DNA of 54,706 bases from Nocardia wallacei (GTDB lineage: Bacteria > Actinomycetota > Actinomycetes > Mycobacteriales > Mycobacteriaceae): positions 1 through 54,706 of the forward strand of contig NZ_JARWQD010000307.1 of NCBI RefSeq assembly GCF_029869545.1. Reading direction: 5' to 3'. The notes beneath the pieces were generated by a model. It did no database searches. It was not told the DNA's origin and was given only the letters and a program-made list of their open reading frames with translations. Made by a program: the position numbers and the translations under genes. This document shows positions 1 through 8,867 of the stretch, in pieces. Each line of letters starts with the position of its first letter. Position 1 is the stretch's first letter.

Positions 1-86
1 TTTGGCCGCGCGGCGCGCCGGGGGGGGGGGGCCCCCCCCCCCCCCCGCGCGGGGGGGGGCCCCCCCCCCGGGGGGGGGCCCCCCCG
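1..86. other. Low-complexity G/C homopolymer at contig end
   Basis: Alternating long runs of G and C with almost no other base, followed abruptly by ordinary sequence. It carries no reading frame or signal. The opposite end of the window has a similar tract, so this is most likely a sequencing or assembly end artefact rather than genomic sequence. Confidence 0.85.
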
Positions 87-122
87 CTTTCTTGTTGCCG
101 GACTCGTGTAAGTGTTGATTTC

Positions 123-569
123 ATGACGCAAGATCACGCGGCGGAGGGCTCGTCGTACGCGGATGTCACGCCGGAGATGATGAACAAGCTCAGCGAGGGC
201 ACGTTCACCGATCTGATCGGGCTGAAGTACACCGAGCTGAGCCCCGACCGGATCCGCGCCGAATGGGTCGTGAACCCGCAGCATCACCAGCCCGCCGGGA
301 TCGTGAACGGCGGTGTGTACTGCACCGTCATCGAATCGCTGGCCAGCGTCGGCGGCGCCGGATGGTACGGCTCTCGCGGGCAGGTGGTCGGGGTGAACAA
401 CAGCACCGACTTCCTGCGCGCCGTGCGCGAGGGCGTGCTGCGCGGGGAGGCCACGCCGATTCACCGCGGCCGGACCCAGCAGCTGTGGCAGGTCGTGATC
501 ACCGACGAACAGGATCGCACGGTGGCACGGGGGCAGGTGCGGCTGCAGAATCTGCCCGCCGCCTCCTGA
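123..569 (+). CDS. PaaI-family hotdog thioesterase
   Basis: A 148-residue protein of the single hotdog-fold acyl-CoA thioesterase type (PaaI/YbgC/YdiI group). The fold signature lies around residues 45-95: a GIVNGGVYCTVIES stretch, equivalent to the HGG-helix with the active-site acidic residue, then a VGVNNSTDFLRAV strand. This group hydrolyses aromatic or medium-chain acyl-CoA in the cytoplasm; the substrate here cannot be read from sequence. The ATG at 123 gives the usual family length and there is no room for an upstream operon partner because the contig end is close. It precedes the urease genes on the same strand but is 181 bp away and probably unrelated to them. Confidence 0.8.
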   Translation: MTQDHAAEGSSYADVTPEMMNKLSEGTFTDLIGLKYTELSPDRIRAEWVVNPQHHQPAGIVNGGVYCTVIESLASVGGAGWYGSRGQVVGVNNSTDFLRAVREGVLRGEATPIHRGRTQQLWQVVITDEQDRTVARGQVRLQNLPAAS

Positions 570-585
570 AACCGCTGCTGCCCGT

Positions 586-605
586 GCACGGCGCGCCTGC
601 CGTGC
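586..605 (+). terminator. Hairpin after the thioesterase gene
   Basis: GCACGGC and GCCGTGC form a perfect 7-bp stem around a 6-nt loop, 16 bp after the thioesterase stop. There is no T-tract, so termination is only suggested. Confidence 0.35.
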
Positions 606-750
606 GACGCGCGACCGGAGCGGGCGTGCCAGAATGTCGCCCACGAAGATGCCCGTCCCGGAGCCGGTCCGCCGGTGCCGCCGAGCGGGCCGTCCCGGGT
701 GACGAGGAGGTCGCCGGGCGGGTACCCCACCGATTCGCCGAGGAGCACGC

Positions 751-1053
<303 letters not shown>

Positions 1054-1060
1054 GGCGGCC

Positions 1061-1459
1061 ATGGCGAAGCAAGATTCCGAGCACGAACCGGGCGCCGCGG
1101 CGCGCATCGTCCCCGGCGAAATCCTTTACGCCGCGGCACCCGTCGCGATCAACGCCGGTGCCGACAGGATCGAACTCGATGTGGTCAACACCGGCGACCG
1201 GCCGGTCCAGGTGGGCAGTCATGTGCACTTCCCGCAGGCCAACGCGGCGCTGGAATTCGATCGGGAGGCGGCGCACGGGCGCCGCCTCGACATCCCCGCC
1301 GGGACCGCCGTGCGCTTCGAACCCGGCCTGGGGCAGCGGATTTCGCTGATCCCGCTGCGCGGCACGCGAGAGGTCTACGGCATCGGCCTGAACGCCCCGG
1401 GCCCGCTGGACGCGCTCTCCGAGTCCACCGAACGCGGAATTCTGGATGGGACACCATGA
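1061..1459 (+). CDS. ureB: Urease subunit beta
   Basis: A 132-residue urease beta subunit. The core from about residue 18 to 110 contains the conserved PGEILYA, IELDVVNTGDRPVQVGSH, FPQANAALEFDREAAHGRRL and RFEPG(L)GQRISLIPL segments that build the beta-barrel contacting UreC. A short acidic N-terminal extension and a C-terminal tail are additional. Its last codons overlap ureC by 4 bp (ATGA), indicating translational coupling. Confidence 0.96.
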   Translation: MAKQDSEHEPGAAARIVPGEILYAAAPVAINAGADRIELDVVNTGDRPVQVGSHVHFPQANAALEFDREAAHGRRLDIPAGTAVRFEPGLGQRISLIPLRGTREVYGIGLNAPGPLDALSESTERGILDGTP

Positions 1460-3177
1460 GTGAGCTGACACGCGCCCGCTACGCCGAACTGTTCGGCCCC
1501 ACCGTCGGTGACCGAATTCGCCTGGCCGACACCGATCTGCTGATCGAGATCACCGAAGACCGCAGCGGCGGACCGGGATCGGCCGGTGACGAGGCGGTCT
1601 TCGGCGGCGGCAAGGTGCTGCGCGAGTCCATGGGGCAGGCCCGCGCGACCCGCGCCGAGGGCACCCCCGACACCGTCATCACCGGCGTCGTGATCGTGGA
1701 CCACTGGGGAATCATCAAGGCGGACCTCGGAATTCGCGACGGCCGCATCTGCGGGATCGGCAAGGCGGGCAACCCGGACATCATGGACGGGGTGCATCCG
1801 GATCTGGTCGTGGGGCCGTCGACGGAGATCATCGCGGGCAACGGGCGCATCGTCACCGCCGGTGCCATCGACTGCCACGTGCACTTCATCTGCCCGCAGC
1901 TGCTCGAGGAGGCGCTCGGCAGCGGCATCACGACCATGATCGGCGGCGGCACCGGACCGGCCGAGGGCAGTAAGGCCACCACGGTCACGCCCGGACCCTG
2001 GCATCTGGGCCGCATGCTGGAGGCCACCGACGGATGGCCGGTGAACATCCTGCTGCTCGGCAAGGGCAACACCGTGCGCCACGATTCGCTGTGGGAGCAG
2101 TTGCGCGGCGGCGCAGGCGGTTTCAAGCTGCACGAGGACTGGGGGACCACCCCGGCGGCCATCGATGCGGCGCTCACCGTCGCCGACGCGGCGGGCGTGC
2201 AGGTGGCGCTGCATTCGGACACGCTGAACGAGGCCGGTTTCGTGGAGGACACCCTCGCCGCGATCGCGGGCCGGGCCATCCACTCGTATCACACCGAGGG
2301 CGCGGGCGGCGGGCACGCGCCCGACATCATCACCGTCGCGGCGCATCCCAACGTGATGCCCAGCTCCACCAATCCGACACGGCCGCACACCGTCAACACC
2401 CTCGACGAGCATCTGGACATGCTCATGGTGTGCCATCACCTGAATCCGGCGATCCCCGAGGATCTGGCCTTCGCGGAGAGCCGGATCCGGCCGTCCACCA
2501 TCGCCGCCGAGGACCTGCTGCACGACCTGGGCGCGATCTCGATGATCGGCAGCGACTCCCAGGCGATGGGGCGCATCGGCGAGGTGGTGATGCGCACCTG
2601 GCAGACCGCGCACATGATGAAGCGCCGCCGCGGCGCACTGCCGGGCGACGGCGCCGCCGACAATCTGCGCGTGCGGCGCTATATCGCGAAATACACCATC
2701 GCCCCGGCGGTGACGCACGGCCTCGACCACGAGATCGGCTCGGTCGAGGTGGGCAAGCTGGCGGATCTGGTGCTGTGGGAGCCCGCCTTCTTCGGCGTGC
2801 GCCCGCACGCCGTGCTCAAGGGCGGCACGATCGCGTGGGCGGCGATGGGCGACGCCAACGCCTCCATCCCGACCCCGCAGCCCGTCCTGCCGCGGCCCAT
2901 GTTCGGCGCGGCACCGGTGGTGGCGGCGGGGACGTCGCTGCACTTCGTCTCCGAGCAGGCGATCGAGGACGGGCTGGCCGACCGGCTGCGGGTGAACCGG
3001 AAACTGGTGCCGGTGGCCAACGTCCGCAAGCGCACCAAGTCCGACCTGCCGCACAACGACGCCATGCCCCGCATCGAGGTGGACCCCGACACCTTCACCG
3101 TCCGCGTCGACGGCGAGGTCTGGGCGGAGGACCCGGCCACCGAACTACCCATGGCCCAGCGCTACTTCCTGTTCTGA
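1456..3177 (+). CDS. ureC: Urease subunit alpha (catalytic)
   Basis: A 573-residue catalytic subunit with the dinuclear nickel site. The nickel-binding HxH is at H141/H143 in the CHVHF motif, the lysine that becomes carbamylated is K224 in GGFKLHEDWG, and the flap cysteine and histidines are C326, H327 and H328 in MVCHHLN. The GSDSQAMGR motif follows. Length is normal and all key residues are present, so the subunit should be active once nickel is loaded. Maturation needs UreD, UreF and UreG, which are encoded at 10.1-12.2 kb rather than immediately downstream. Coupled to ureB by a 4-bp overlap. Confidence 0.98.
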   Translation: MSELTRARYAELFGPTVGDRIRLADTDLLIEITEDRSGGPGSAGDEAVFGGGKVLRESMGQARATRAEGTPDTVITGVVIVDHWGIIKADLGIRDGRICGIGKAGNPDIMDGVHPDLVVGPSTEIIAGNGRIVTAGAIDCHVHFICPQLLEEALGSGITTMIGGGTGPAEGSKATTVTPGPWHLGRMLEATDGWPVNILLLGKGNTVRHDSLWEQLRGGAGGFKLHEDWGTTPAAIDAALTVADAAGVQVALHSDTLNEAGFVEDTLAAIAGRAIHSYHTEGAGGGHAPDIITVAAHPNVMPSSTNPTRPHTVNTLDEHLDMLMVCHHLNPAIPEDLAFAESRIRPSTIAAEDLLHDLGAISMIGSDSQAMGRIGEVVMRTWQTAHMMKRRRGALPGDGAADNLRVRRYIAKYTIAPAVTHGLDHEIGSVEVGKLADLVLWEPAFFGVRPHAVLKGGTIAWAAMGDANASIPTPQPVLPRPMFGAAPVVAAGTSLHFVSEQAIEDGLADRLRVNRKLVPVANVRKRTKSDLPHNDAMPRIEVDPDTFTVRVDGEVWAEDPATELPMAQRYFLF

Positions 3178-3253
3178 GTTCCGGCCACGCGCCGCTCGTC
3201 CGCTCGGTGGAAATCCGGTGGCGAGGGTGACACTGCCGTGGTGTCATGGCGCG

Positions 3254-3883
3254 GTGACGTCTACCGCGCTGCTCGGATTTCTCCTGATCACCTCGCTGGC
3301 CGTGATGACGCCCGGGCTGGACACCATGCTGGTGCTGCGCAGCGCGGTGCTGGGCGGGCGGCGGCGCGGGCTGGCGGCGGTGGCGGGGATCAGCCTCGGG
3401 TGCCTGGTGTGGGGGACGGCGAGCGTGCTCGGGTTGACCGCGCTGCTGACCGCGTCGCGGCTCGCCTACGACGTGGTGCGGTACCTGGGGGCGGCCTATC
3501 TGCTGTGGCTCGGTGGGTCGGCGTTGTGGAAGAGCCTGCGGCGCAAGGGGAACGAGGTGGTGCCGGATCCGGAGGTGACCGTCGCGCCGAGCAGCTGGGC
3601 CGCATTGCGCATGGGTCTGCTCACCAACCTGCTCAACCCGAAGGTCGGCGTCTTCGCCATGAGCCTGCTGCCCCAGTTCCTCCCCGCGGGCGCGCCCGGA
3701 TGGGGTGCGCTGCTGGTCGCGATGCACATCGGCATCGGCATCATCTGGTACTCCGTGCTGACATCCCTTGCCGTACGCGCGAAATGGTTGCTCACCCGAG
3801 CGGCCGTCAAACGCTGGCTCGACCGCGTCACCGCCACGGTCCTGATCGGGTTCGGCATCAAACTCGCGACCGAGGGAACCTGA
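3254..3883 (+). CDS. LysE/RhtB family amino-acid exporter
   Basis: An inner-membrane exporter of the LysE/RhtB superfamily, which expels amino acids or small metabolites. The N-terminal helix carries LLITSLAVMTPGLDTMLVLRSAVLGGRRRGL, matching the family signature (TPGPD...), and there are about six hydrophobic segments. The central LRMGLLTNLLNPKVGVF motif (GxxxNLxNPK) is diagnostic. The GTG at 3254 is preferred because it puts the first helix at the N-terminus and gives 209 residues, the family norm; an in-frame GTG at 3218 would add 12 atypical residues. It lies between ureC and an O-methyltransferase gene, and the substrate is unknown. Confidence 0.88.
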   Translation: MTSTALLGFLLITSLAVMTPGLDTMLVLRSAVLGGRRRGLAAVAGISLGCLVWGTASVLGLTALLTASRLAYDVVRYLGAAYLLWLGGSALWKSLRRKGNEVVPDPEVTVAPSSWAALRMGLLTNLLNPKVGVFAMSLLPQFLPAGAPGWGALLVAMHIGIGIIWYSVLTSLAVRAKWLLTRAAVKRWLDRVTATVLIGFGIKLATEGT

Positions 3884-3894
3884 CGCCCTTGCGT

Positions 3895-3953
3895 TTCCGG
3901 CATCCGAGGTCCCTTCCTTGTTCCGGCATCCGAGTTCGCTCCTTGTTTCCGGC
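3895..3953. repeat. Short imperfect tandem repeat, 26-bp period
   Basis: TTCCGGCATCCGAG occurs at 3895-3908 and 3921-3934, and TTCCGGC recurs at 3947-3953, giving about 2.3 units of a 26-bp period that also shares CCTTG. It fills the gap between the LysE and O-methyltransferase genes. It could be a minisatellite or a duplicated protein-binding site. Confidence 0.6.
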
Positions 3954-3985
3954 GTGCTTTTGGCCGGAATGGCAGACTGGGTGGT

Positions 3986-4648
3986 ATGGCTAACGGCGAA
4001 TGGGGTGCGGTCGATCGGTATTTGGTGGATACCTTGGTGGGGGACGGGGATTCCGATGTGCTGCAGGAGAATTCGGCGGCGGGGCTGCCGTCGATCGATG
4101 TGTCGCCGCCGCAGGGGAAGTTTCTGCATCTGATCGCGGTGTCGGCGGGGGCGCGGCGGGTGCTGGAGATCGGGACGCTGGGCGGGTACAGCACCTTGTG
4201 GCTGGCGCGGGCGGTGGGGCCCGAGGGGCGGGTCGTGACGTTGGAGTACGCGCCCGCGCACGCCGACGTGGCGCGGAAGAACCTGGACCGCAAGGGCGTC
4301 GGCGACCGGGTGGAGATTCGCGTCGGCGCGGCCCTGGACAGCCTGCCGGTGCTGGCCGAGGAGAACCCGGAACCGTTCGACCTGGTATTCATCGATGCCG
4401 ACAAGGTCAACAACTCGAACTACGTGCGCTGGGCGCTGCGCCTGACCCGCCCGGGTTCGGTGATCATCGTCGACAATGTCGTGCGCAACGGCGGCATCGC
4501 CGACCCGGGCTCCGCCGACGCCGCCGTCCGCGCCAGCCGCGAGGTGCTCGAACTGCTCGCCGCGGAGCCGCGCGTGGACGCGACCGCGGTGCAGACCGTC
4601 GGCGGAAAGGGCTGGGACGGTTTCGCCTACGCGGTCGTCACCGGCTGA
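3986..4648 (+). CDS. Class I SAM-dependent O-methyltransferase (caffeoyl-CoA type)
   Basis: A 220-residue methyltransferase of the metal-dependent catechol/caffeoyl-CoA O-methyltransferase family, like mycobacterial Rv0187-type enzymes. The SAM-binding motif is RRVLEIGTLGGYSTLWLA at about residues 55-72, followed by the acidic strand (VVTLEYAP) and the metal-binding FDLVFIDADKVNNSNY and GSVIIVDNVVRNG segments. The substrate is probably a catechol-like phenol but cannot be specified. A CAGACT box lies 7 nt before the ATG, which fits a leaderless transcript common in this group of bacteria. Convergent with the VOC gene. Confidence 0.9.
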   Translation: MANGEWGAVDRYLVDTLVGDGDSDVLQENSAAGLPSIDVSPPQGKFLHLIAVSAGARRVLEIGTLGGYSTLWLARAVGPEGRVVTLEYAPAHADVARKNLDRKGVGDRVEIRVGAALDSLPVLAEENPEPFDLVFIDADKVNNSNYVRWALRLTRPGSVIIVDNVVRNGGIADPGSADAAVRASREVLELLAAEPRVDATAVQTVGGKGWDGFAYAVVTG

Positions 4649-4682
4649 CCAGCACGTCCGGTTCCGGATGCCGCTGCTGGTC
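4647..4682. terminator. Hairpin between convergent genes
   Basis: GACCAGCA (4647-4654) pairs perfectly with TGCTGGTC (4675-4682), with a smaller CCGG-tt-CCGG helix inside. It overlaps the O-methyltransferase stop and ends 6 bp before the convergent VOC gene. It is a plausible bidirectional terminator, although no T-tract is present. Confidence 0.45.
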
Positions 4683-4688
4683 GGCCGC

Positions 4689-5471
4689 CTACCCGCCGCC
4701 GAAGGCCATGAGCGCGACGGTGGCTCCGGCCGGATCGGCGATGACGGCGATCCGTGAGGGCCCCGGCATATCCGCCGGTTCGCTGATCGTCTTGCCGCCC
4801 AGTTCGGTGGCGCGGGCGACGGTGGCGTCGCAGTCCGGGACGTGAATGGTCATCGCCCAGAACGGGGCCGGTTCGCCCGGGTGTGCGGCGGCCGCACCGC
4901 CGAACTCGCCGCCGCCGCTACCGGTGGTGAGCGCCTGATACGGCTTGTCGGTGGCGGTTTCCCACGCGGCATTGCGGTAGATCCAGCCGAGCACGGTCGC
5001 GTAGTGCGCCATCGCGTCGGCGGGCGCGCCGACGGCCGTGTACTGCACCCAGCACGGGTTGTTCGGCTGGGACCAGCGCTCGGTGCCGGGCTGGCCGGTG
5101 AGGTGGGCGATGCCGTAGCCCGCGCCGTCGGGATCGGCGAGGATGGCGAATTCGAGCTGGCCGGGTACCTCGGTGAAGTCGCAGAAGGTCGAGGCACCGG
5201 CGGCGAGGGCGGTGGCGACGGTCGCCCGGACGTCGGCGACCGCGAAGTACGGCAGCCACATCGCGGGCTTGACATCGCCGTCCGGTGCCGTCGCCGAGGC
5301 GATGCCCGCGACCTGCGCGCCGCCCTGGCGCAGCACGGTGTAGTGCCCGTTCGCGGCGCCGGTGTCCTCGGCGGTCCAGCCGAACAGGCCGCTGTAGAAC
5401 TCGGCCGCCGCGGCGATATCGGGTGCGGTCACATCGAACCAGCAGGGCGCGCCCGGGTCGAATGCAGGCAT
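4689..5471 (-). CDS. Two-domain VOC (glyoxalase/dioxygenase-fold) protein
   Basis: A 260-residue protein made of two vicinal-oxygen-chelate domains: the first around residues 5-120 (PCWFDVTAPDIAAAAEFYSGLFGW start) and the second around 135-255 (NPCWVQYTAVGAPADAMAHYATVLGW start). The arrangement matches the CFP32/Rv0577-like family of mycobacteria, whose biochemical role is not settled. The ATG at 5471 is chosen because AGGAGA lies 6 nt upstream; an earlier in-frame start would add 19 residues unlike the family. It lies downstream of, and in the same orientation as, the TetR gene at 5602-6261 with a 130-bp gap. Confidence 0.87.
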   Translation of the reverse strand: MPAFDPGAPCWFDVTAPDIAAAAEFYSGLFGWTAEDTGAANGHYTVLRQGGAQVAGIASATAPDGDVKPAMWLPYFAVADVRATVATALAAGASTFCDFTEVPGQLEFAILADPDGAGYGIAHLTGQPGTERWSQPNNPCWVQYTAVGAPADAMAHYATVLGWIYRNAAWETATDKPYQALTTGSGGGEFGGAAAAHPGEPAPFWAMTIHVPDCDATVARATELGGKTISEPADMPGPSRIAVIADPAGATVALMAFGGG

Positions 5472-5601
5472 GAAGTTCTCCTCGAGGTCGTGCGGGCCGC
5501 CGCAGATGCGCCCGCGAAGCACGTGCATCGATGGAGACGGGGCGCGGTGCGCCGATTCATCGGGGCCGCCGGGCCGACGGCAGCACCTGCCGCACCTCGG
5601 C

Positions 5602-6261
5602 TCAGCGCTCGGCGGCGAATCCGTCGCACAGGGCCGTCAGACCGGCCTGCAGCATCCGCTCCGGATCCAGCAGATCGCCGCTGCCGGTCCCCTCCAGCGA
5701 GGCGAGGGGCGCGGGCGTCGGCCAGCGCGGGGAACCCTCCAGCAGCGCGGTGAGCCCCGAGACCTCCTCCTGCTCCCCGTCCCGTTTGGCCAGCATCGCC
5801 GCGCTGACCTGCTGCAGCGCGATACCGGCGATATAGCTCCACACCGACAGCGCCATGCGCGTGGCCTGCCGGGGATCGTCGGTCAGCTCGCCGAAGCCGT
5901 CCACCAGCCAGGCCAGGCACGCCAGGCTGTGCGGGCCGAAGTTGTAGCGCGGCACCGCGAAGGTGAACAGCACCCACGGATGGTCCTGATACAGCTGCCA
6001 GTCGATCTCGGCGGCGATGCGCACCCGATCGCGCCACGTCCACTCCGGCCGCGGCGGGGGATAGGGATCGCGGCGCGCCACCTCGTCGGTCATCTCCGCC
6101 AGCAGGGCGTCCTTGTTGGGCACGTGCCGGTACAGCGACATCGCACCCACGCCCATCCGATCGGCGATGCGCCGCATCGACAGCGCGTCGAGCCCGGCCT
6201 CGTCGGCCAGCGCGATGGCCGCGTCGACGATGGCGGCGCGGGTGAGCTTGGGGTCCGTCAC
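5602..6261 (-). CDS. TetR-family regulator of the adjacent MFS exporter
   Basis: A 219-residue repressor. The helix-turn-helix is at about residues 7-50 (TRAAIVDAAIALADEAGLDALSMRRIADRMGVGAMSLYRHVPNKDALL), and the C-terminal half (WRDRVRIAAEIDWQLYQDHPWV) resembles the TetR_C domain of tetracycline-type repressors that sense drug-like ligands. GTG start. It is divergent from the DHA2 exporter with an 89-bp intergenic region that holds two 15-bp palindrome-type sites. It most likely represses the exporter and itself; the ligand is unknown. Confidence 0.9.
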   Translation of the reverse strand: MTDPKLTRAAIVDAAIALADEAGLDALSMRRIADRMGVGAMSLYRHVPNKDALLAEMTDEVARRDPYPPPRPEWTWRDRVRIAAEIDWQLYQDHPWVLFTFAVPRYNFGPHSLACLAWLVDGFGELTDDPRQATRMALSVWSYIAGIALQQVSAAMLAKRDGEQEEVSGLTALLEGSPRWPTPAPLASLEGTGSGDLLDPERMLQAGLTALCDGFAAER

Positions 6262-6292
6262 CGATAACTCGCTTTCGTTTTGCGGGCCGGGT

Positions 6293-6331
6293 GCGTACGC
6301 TGTACCCAGCTCTCGAGCGTACGTCGTACGC
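6293..6331. promoter_or_regulatory. Tandem operator between tetR and MFS genes
   Basis: GCGTACGTCGTACGC at 6317-6331 is a perfect 7-bp inverted repeat around one base. A second, degenerate copy GCGTACGCTGTACCC lies at 6293-6307, 24 bp upstream. Both sit in the divergent gap and are the obvious binding sites for the adjacent TetR protein; this assignment is inferred from position and symmetry. Confidence 0.7.
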
Positions 6332-6350
6332 GTGATTCGAAGGATAGGTG

Positions 6351-7877
6351 ATGGTGGGTCTCGACACCCGTGCGACCACGACTCCGCGCCGTGCCTGGCT
6401 GGGCCTTGCCGTGCTCGTCCTGCCGGTGCTGCTGGTGTCGATGGACATGTCCGTGCTGTTCCTGGCGATGCCGACGCTCACCGAGCACCTGGATCCCTCC
6501 GCGGCCCAACAGCTCTGGATCCTCGACATCTACGGGTTCATGATCGCCGGTCTGCTGATCACCATGGGCAACCTGGGCGACCGGATCGGGCGCCGCAACA
6601 TCCTGCTGGCCGGGGCGGCGCTGTTCGGCATCGCCTCGGCGCTGGCGGCCTTCGCGCCCAGCGCCGGTGTGCTGATCGCGGCGCGGGCGCTGATGGGGAT
6701 CGGCGGCGCCACCCTGCTGCCGTCGAGCCTGGCGCTGATCTCGAGCCTGTTCCCGGATCCGCGCACCCGCGGCACCGCGATCGGGGTGTGGACGGCATTC
6801 TTCGCCGGTGGTTCGGCGGTGGGGCCGATCATCGGCGGCATGCTGCTGCACGGCTTCTGGTGGGGGTCGGTATTCCTGATCAACGCGCCCGTCGTGCTGG
6901 TGCTCGTGCTGGCCGGGCCGTTCGTGCTGCCCGAGCATCGCGCGGCCGGGCGGGGTCCGCTGGATCTGATCAGCGTGGCGCTGTCGATCGGCGGCATCCT
7001 GCCGACGGTGTACGCGGTGAAGCAGGCGGCCGCGGAGGGGCTCGACGCCGAGGTGCTGATCGCGGGGCTGTTCGGGGTGATGGTGCTGGTGCTGTTCGTG
7101 CGGCGGCAGCGGCACCTGGCCGAACCGCTGCTGGACCTGGCGCTGTTCCGGCGCGGATCGTTCTCCGTCGCAATCGGTTCCAGCACGATCGGCATGATGT
7201 CGCTGGCCGGGATGAGCTACATGACCAGCATCTACCTGCAATCGGTGACGGGCCGCGACGTGCTCGCGGCGGCGCTGCTGGGCATTCCGATGGCGATCGC
7301 GGTGTTCATCCTGTCGATGAGCGGGGCGCGGGTGGCGCAGTGGCTGGGCGTGCGGACCTCGTTCGTGCTGGCGCTGTGCGCGGCCGCGGTGGGCAACCTG
7401 ATGCTGCTGGGCGTCGGCGTGGACGGCGGGATCGGGTGGTACGTGGCCGGTTCCACGGTGGCGGGTCTGGGCTACGGCGTGGTGTTCACGCTGGTGTCGG
7501 AGGTGGCGGTGTCGTCGGTGCCGCCCGAGCGGGCGGGCTCCGCGGTCGGGATCTCGGAGACCAGTTTCGAATTGGGCAATGCGCTGGGCCTGGCGCTGCT
7601 GGGATCGCTTGCGGCGCTGATATTCCGGTCGGGCGGCGACTACGCGGGCACGCTCGGCGAGACGATCGTGCGCGCGGGCGGGGACGGCGATCTGGTGCAC
7701 GCCGCGCGGGAATCGTTCATGACCGGTATGCATACGGCGACCGTCGTGGGCGTGGTGCTGCTGGTGGCGATGGCGACGGTCGCGCTGGTGGTGGCCCGGC
7801 CCGGCAGGGCGCCGGGAATGCCCACGAAGGATGTCGCGGAGGCGGCGGATGCCGGGGCGGCCCCCGGCGGGCACTGA
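6351..7877 (+). CDS. MFS drug exporter, DHA2 (14-TM) family
   Basis: A 508-residue proton-coupled exporter with about 14 transmembrane helices, as in QacA/SmvA/EmrB-like pumps. Seen motifs: MDMSVLFLAMPTL in helix 1 (family motif D1), GNLGDRIGRRNILL (motif A) near residue 75, and the GIGGATLLPSSLALISSLF motif C region near 125. Substrates are probably cationic or lipophilic compounds. The ATG at 6351 has AAGGA six nt upstream; a GTG immediately before it is a less likely start. Expression is presumably controlled by the divergent TetR through the palindromes at 6293-6331. Confidence 0.92.
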   Translation: MVGLDTRATTTPRRAWLGLAVLVLPVLLVSMDMSVLFLAMPTLTEHLDPSAAQQLWILDIYGFMIAGLLITMGNLGDRIGRRNILLAGAALFGIASALAAFAPSAGVLIAARALMGIGGATLLPSSLALISSLFPDPRTRGTAIGVWTAFFAGGSAVGPIIGGMLLHGFWWGSVFLINAPVVLVLVLAGPFVLPEHRAAGRGPLDLISVALSIGGILPTVYAVKQAAAEGLDAEVLIAGLFGVMVLVLFVRRQRHLAEPLLDLALFRRGSFSVAIGSSTIGMMSLAGMSYMTSIYLQSVTGRDVLAAALLGIPMAIAVFILSMSGARVAQWLGVRTSFVLALCAAAVGNLMLLGVGVDGGIGWYVAGSTVAGLGYGVVFTLVSEVAVSSVPPERAGSAVGISETSFELGNALGLALLGSLAALIFRSGGDYAGTLGETIVRAGGDGDLVHAARESFMTGMHTATVVGVVLLVAMATVALVVARPGRAPGMPTKDVAEAADAGAAPGGH

Positions 7878-7981
7878 TCGCCCGCACGGCCGGGTCGCGG
7901 AATGCCTTGCGGGCCAGTCGCGGTCCCGTCGCCGGATTGCGATCCGGTTACGGTTGCTCGCGGAGATCAACGCGGGCGCAC

Positions 7982-7996
7982 TAGGGTCGTGCTGTG
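7982..7996 (+). promoter_or_regulatory. Leaderless -10 element of the SDR gene
   Basis: TAGGGT (7982-7987) is followed by six bases and then the GTG start codon at 7994, so transcription would begin on the start codon. No ribosome site is visible upstream, which supports a leaderless mRNA. Confidence 0.5.
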
Positions 7997-8857
7997 ACAG
8001 AGAGCACGTCCAACGGCCGTCCGCTGGCCGAGCGGGTGGCGACGCGGCTGCTGTATCCGACCTCCCGGCCGCGGGAGCGGGCGCTGCGCGACGCCGTATC
8101 GGGCAAGGTGGTGCTGGTGACCGGCGCCTCGCACGGCATCGGGAAATGCACCGTGCGCAAGCTGGCGGCCGCCGGGGCGGTGGTGCTGCTGGTGGCGCGG
8201 TCGCTCGAGGAACTCGAGGAGGTCGCGGCCGAGATCGCCGCCGACGGCGGTGTGGCCCATGTCTACCGCGCCGACCTGACCGATATGCAGGCCACCGACC
8301 GGCTCGGCCGGGAGATCCTGGCCGCGCACGGGCACGTCGATGTGGTGATCAACAACGCGGGCAAGTCGATTCGGCGCGCGATCGACCGGTCCTACGATCG
8401 GTTCCACGACTTCACCCGGACGATCGACGTGAACTATCTCGGCCCGGTGCGGCTGCTGCTGACCCTGCTGCCGAGCATGCGCGAACGCAAGCAGGGGCAT
8501 ATCGTCAACATCTCCACCTGGGGGCTGCGGATGCCGCCCGCGCCGCGGTGGTCGGCCTACGGTGCCTCGAAGGCGGCCTTCGACACGTGGCTGCGCACGG
8601 TCGCGACCGAGATCGCGAGCGACAATATCGACACCACCTCGGTGTACATGCCGCTGGTCCACACCCGCATGAGTGCCCCGACGAATTTCGGCAGCATGCC
8701 CGGCCTCACCGCCGAGGAGGCGGCCGACGTGGTCTGCCACGCCGTCGTCGCCAGGCCGGTGGAGATCTCCCCGTGGTGGACCGGTCCACTGCAGGCATGG
8801 ACCGACCTCACCCGGGGCCCCGCCCAGCGCCTCATGTCCCGCAGCTTCCGCCGCTGA
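7994..8857 (+). CDS. Short-chain dehydrogenase/reductase
   Basis: A 287-residue classical SDR preceded by a short basic N-terminal extension. The NAD(P)-binding TGASHGIG is at residues 43-50, NNAG near 120, and the catalytic YxxxK is Y189/K193 in SAYGASK, with the serine in the IVNISTWG strand. The C-terminus (PWWTGPLQAWTDLTRGPAQRLMSRSFRR) resembles the membrane-associated oxidoreductases found beside acyltransferases and fatty-acyl reductases in mycobacteria, so a lipid or acyl substrate is possible but unproven. GTG start with a leaderless-type promoter. Convergent with the quinone reductase gene, 10 bp apart. Confidence 0.88.
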   Translation: MTESTSNGRPLAERVATRLLYPTSRPRERALRDAVSGKVVLVTGASHGIGKCTVRKLAAAGAVVLLVARSLEELEEVAAEIAADGGVAHVYRADLTDMQATDRLGREILAAHGHVDVVINNAGKSIRRAIDRSYDRFHDFTRTIDVNYLGPVRLLLTLLPSMRERKQGHIVNISTWGLRMPPAPRWSAYGASKAAFDTWLRTVATEIASDNIDTTSVYMPLVHTRMSAPTNFGSMPGLTAEEAADVVCHAVVARPVEISPWWTGPLQAWTDLTRGPAQRLMSRSFRR

Positions 8858-8867
8858 GGGTGTCCGA

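Noticed and set aside
1..86. G/C homopolymer blocks as a possible structured end or telomere-like element
   Set aside because: Pure G and C runs at both ends of the window with abrupt borders fit sequencing or assembly artefact; no inverted terminal sequence matches between the two ends.
1375..3054. Long open frame on the minus strand opposite ureC
   Set aside because: High-GC third positions create long antisense frames across most genes here; its translation is His/Arg-rich with no domain, while ureC on the plus strand is certain.
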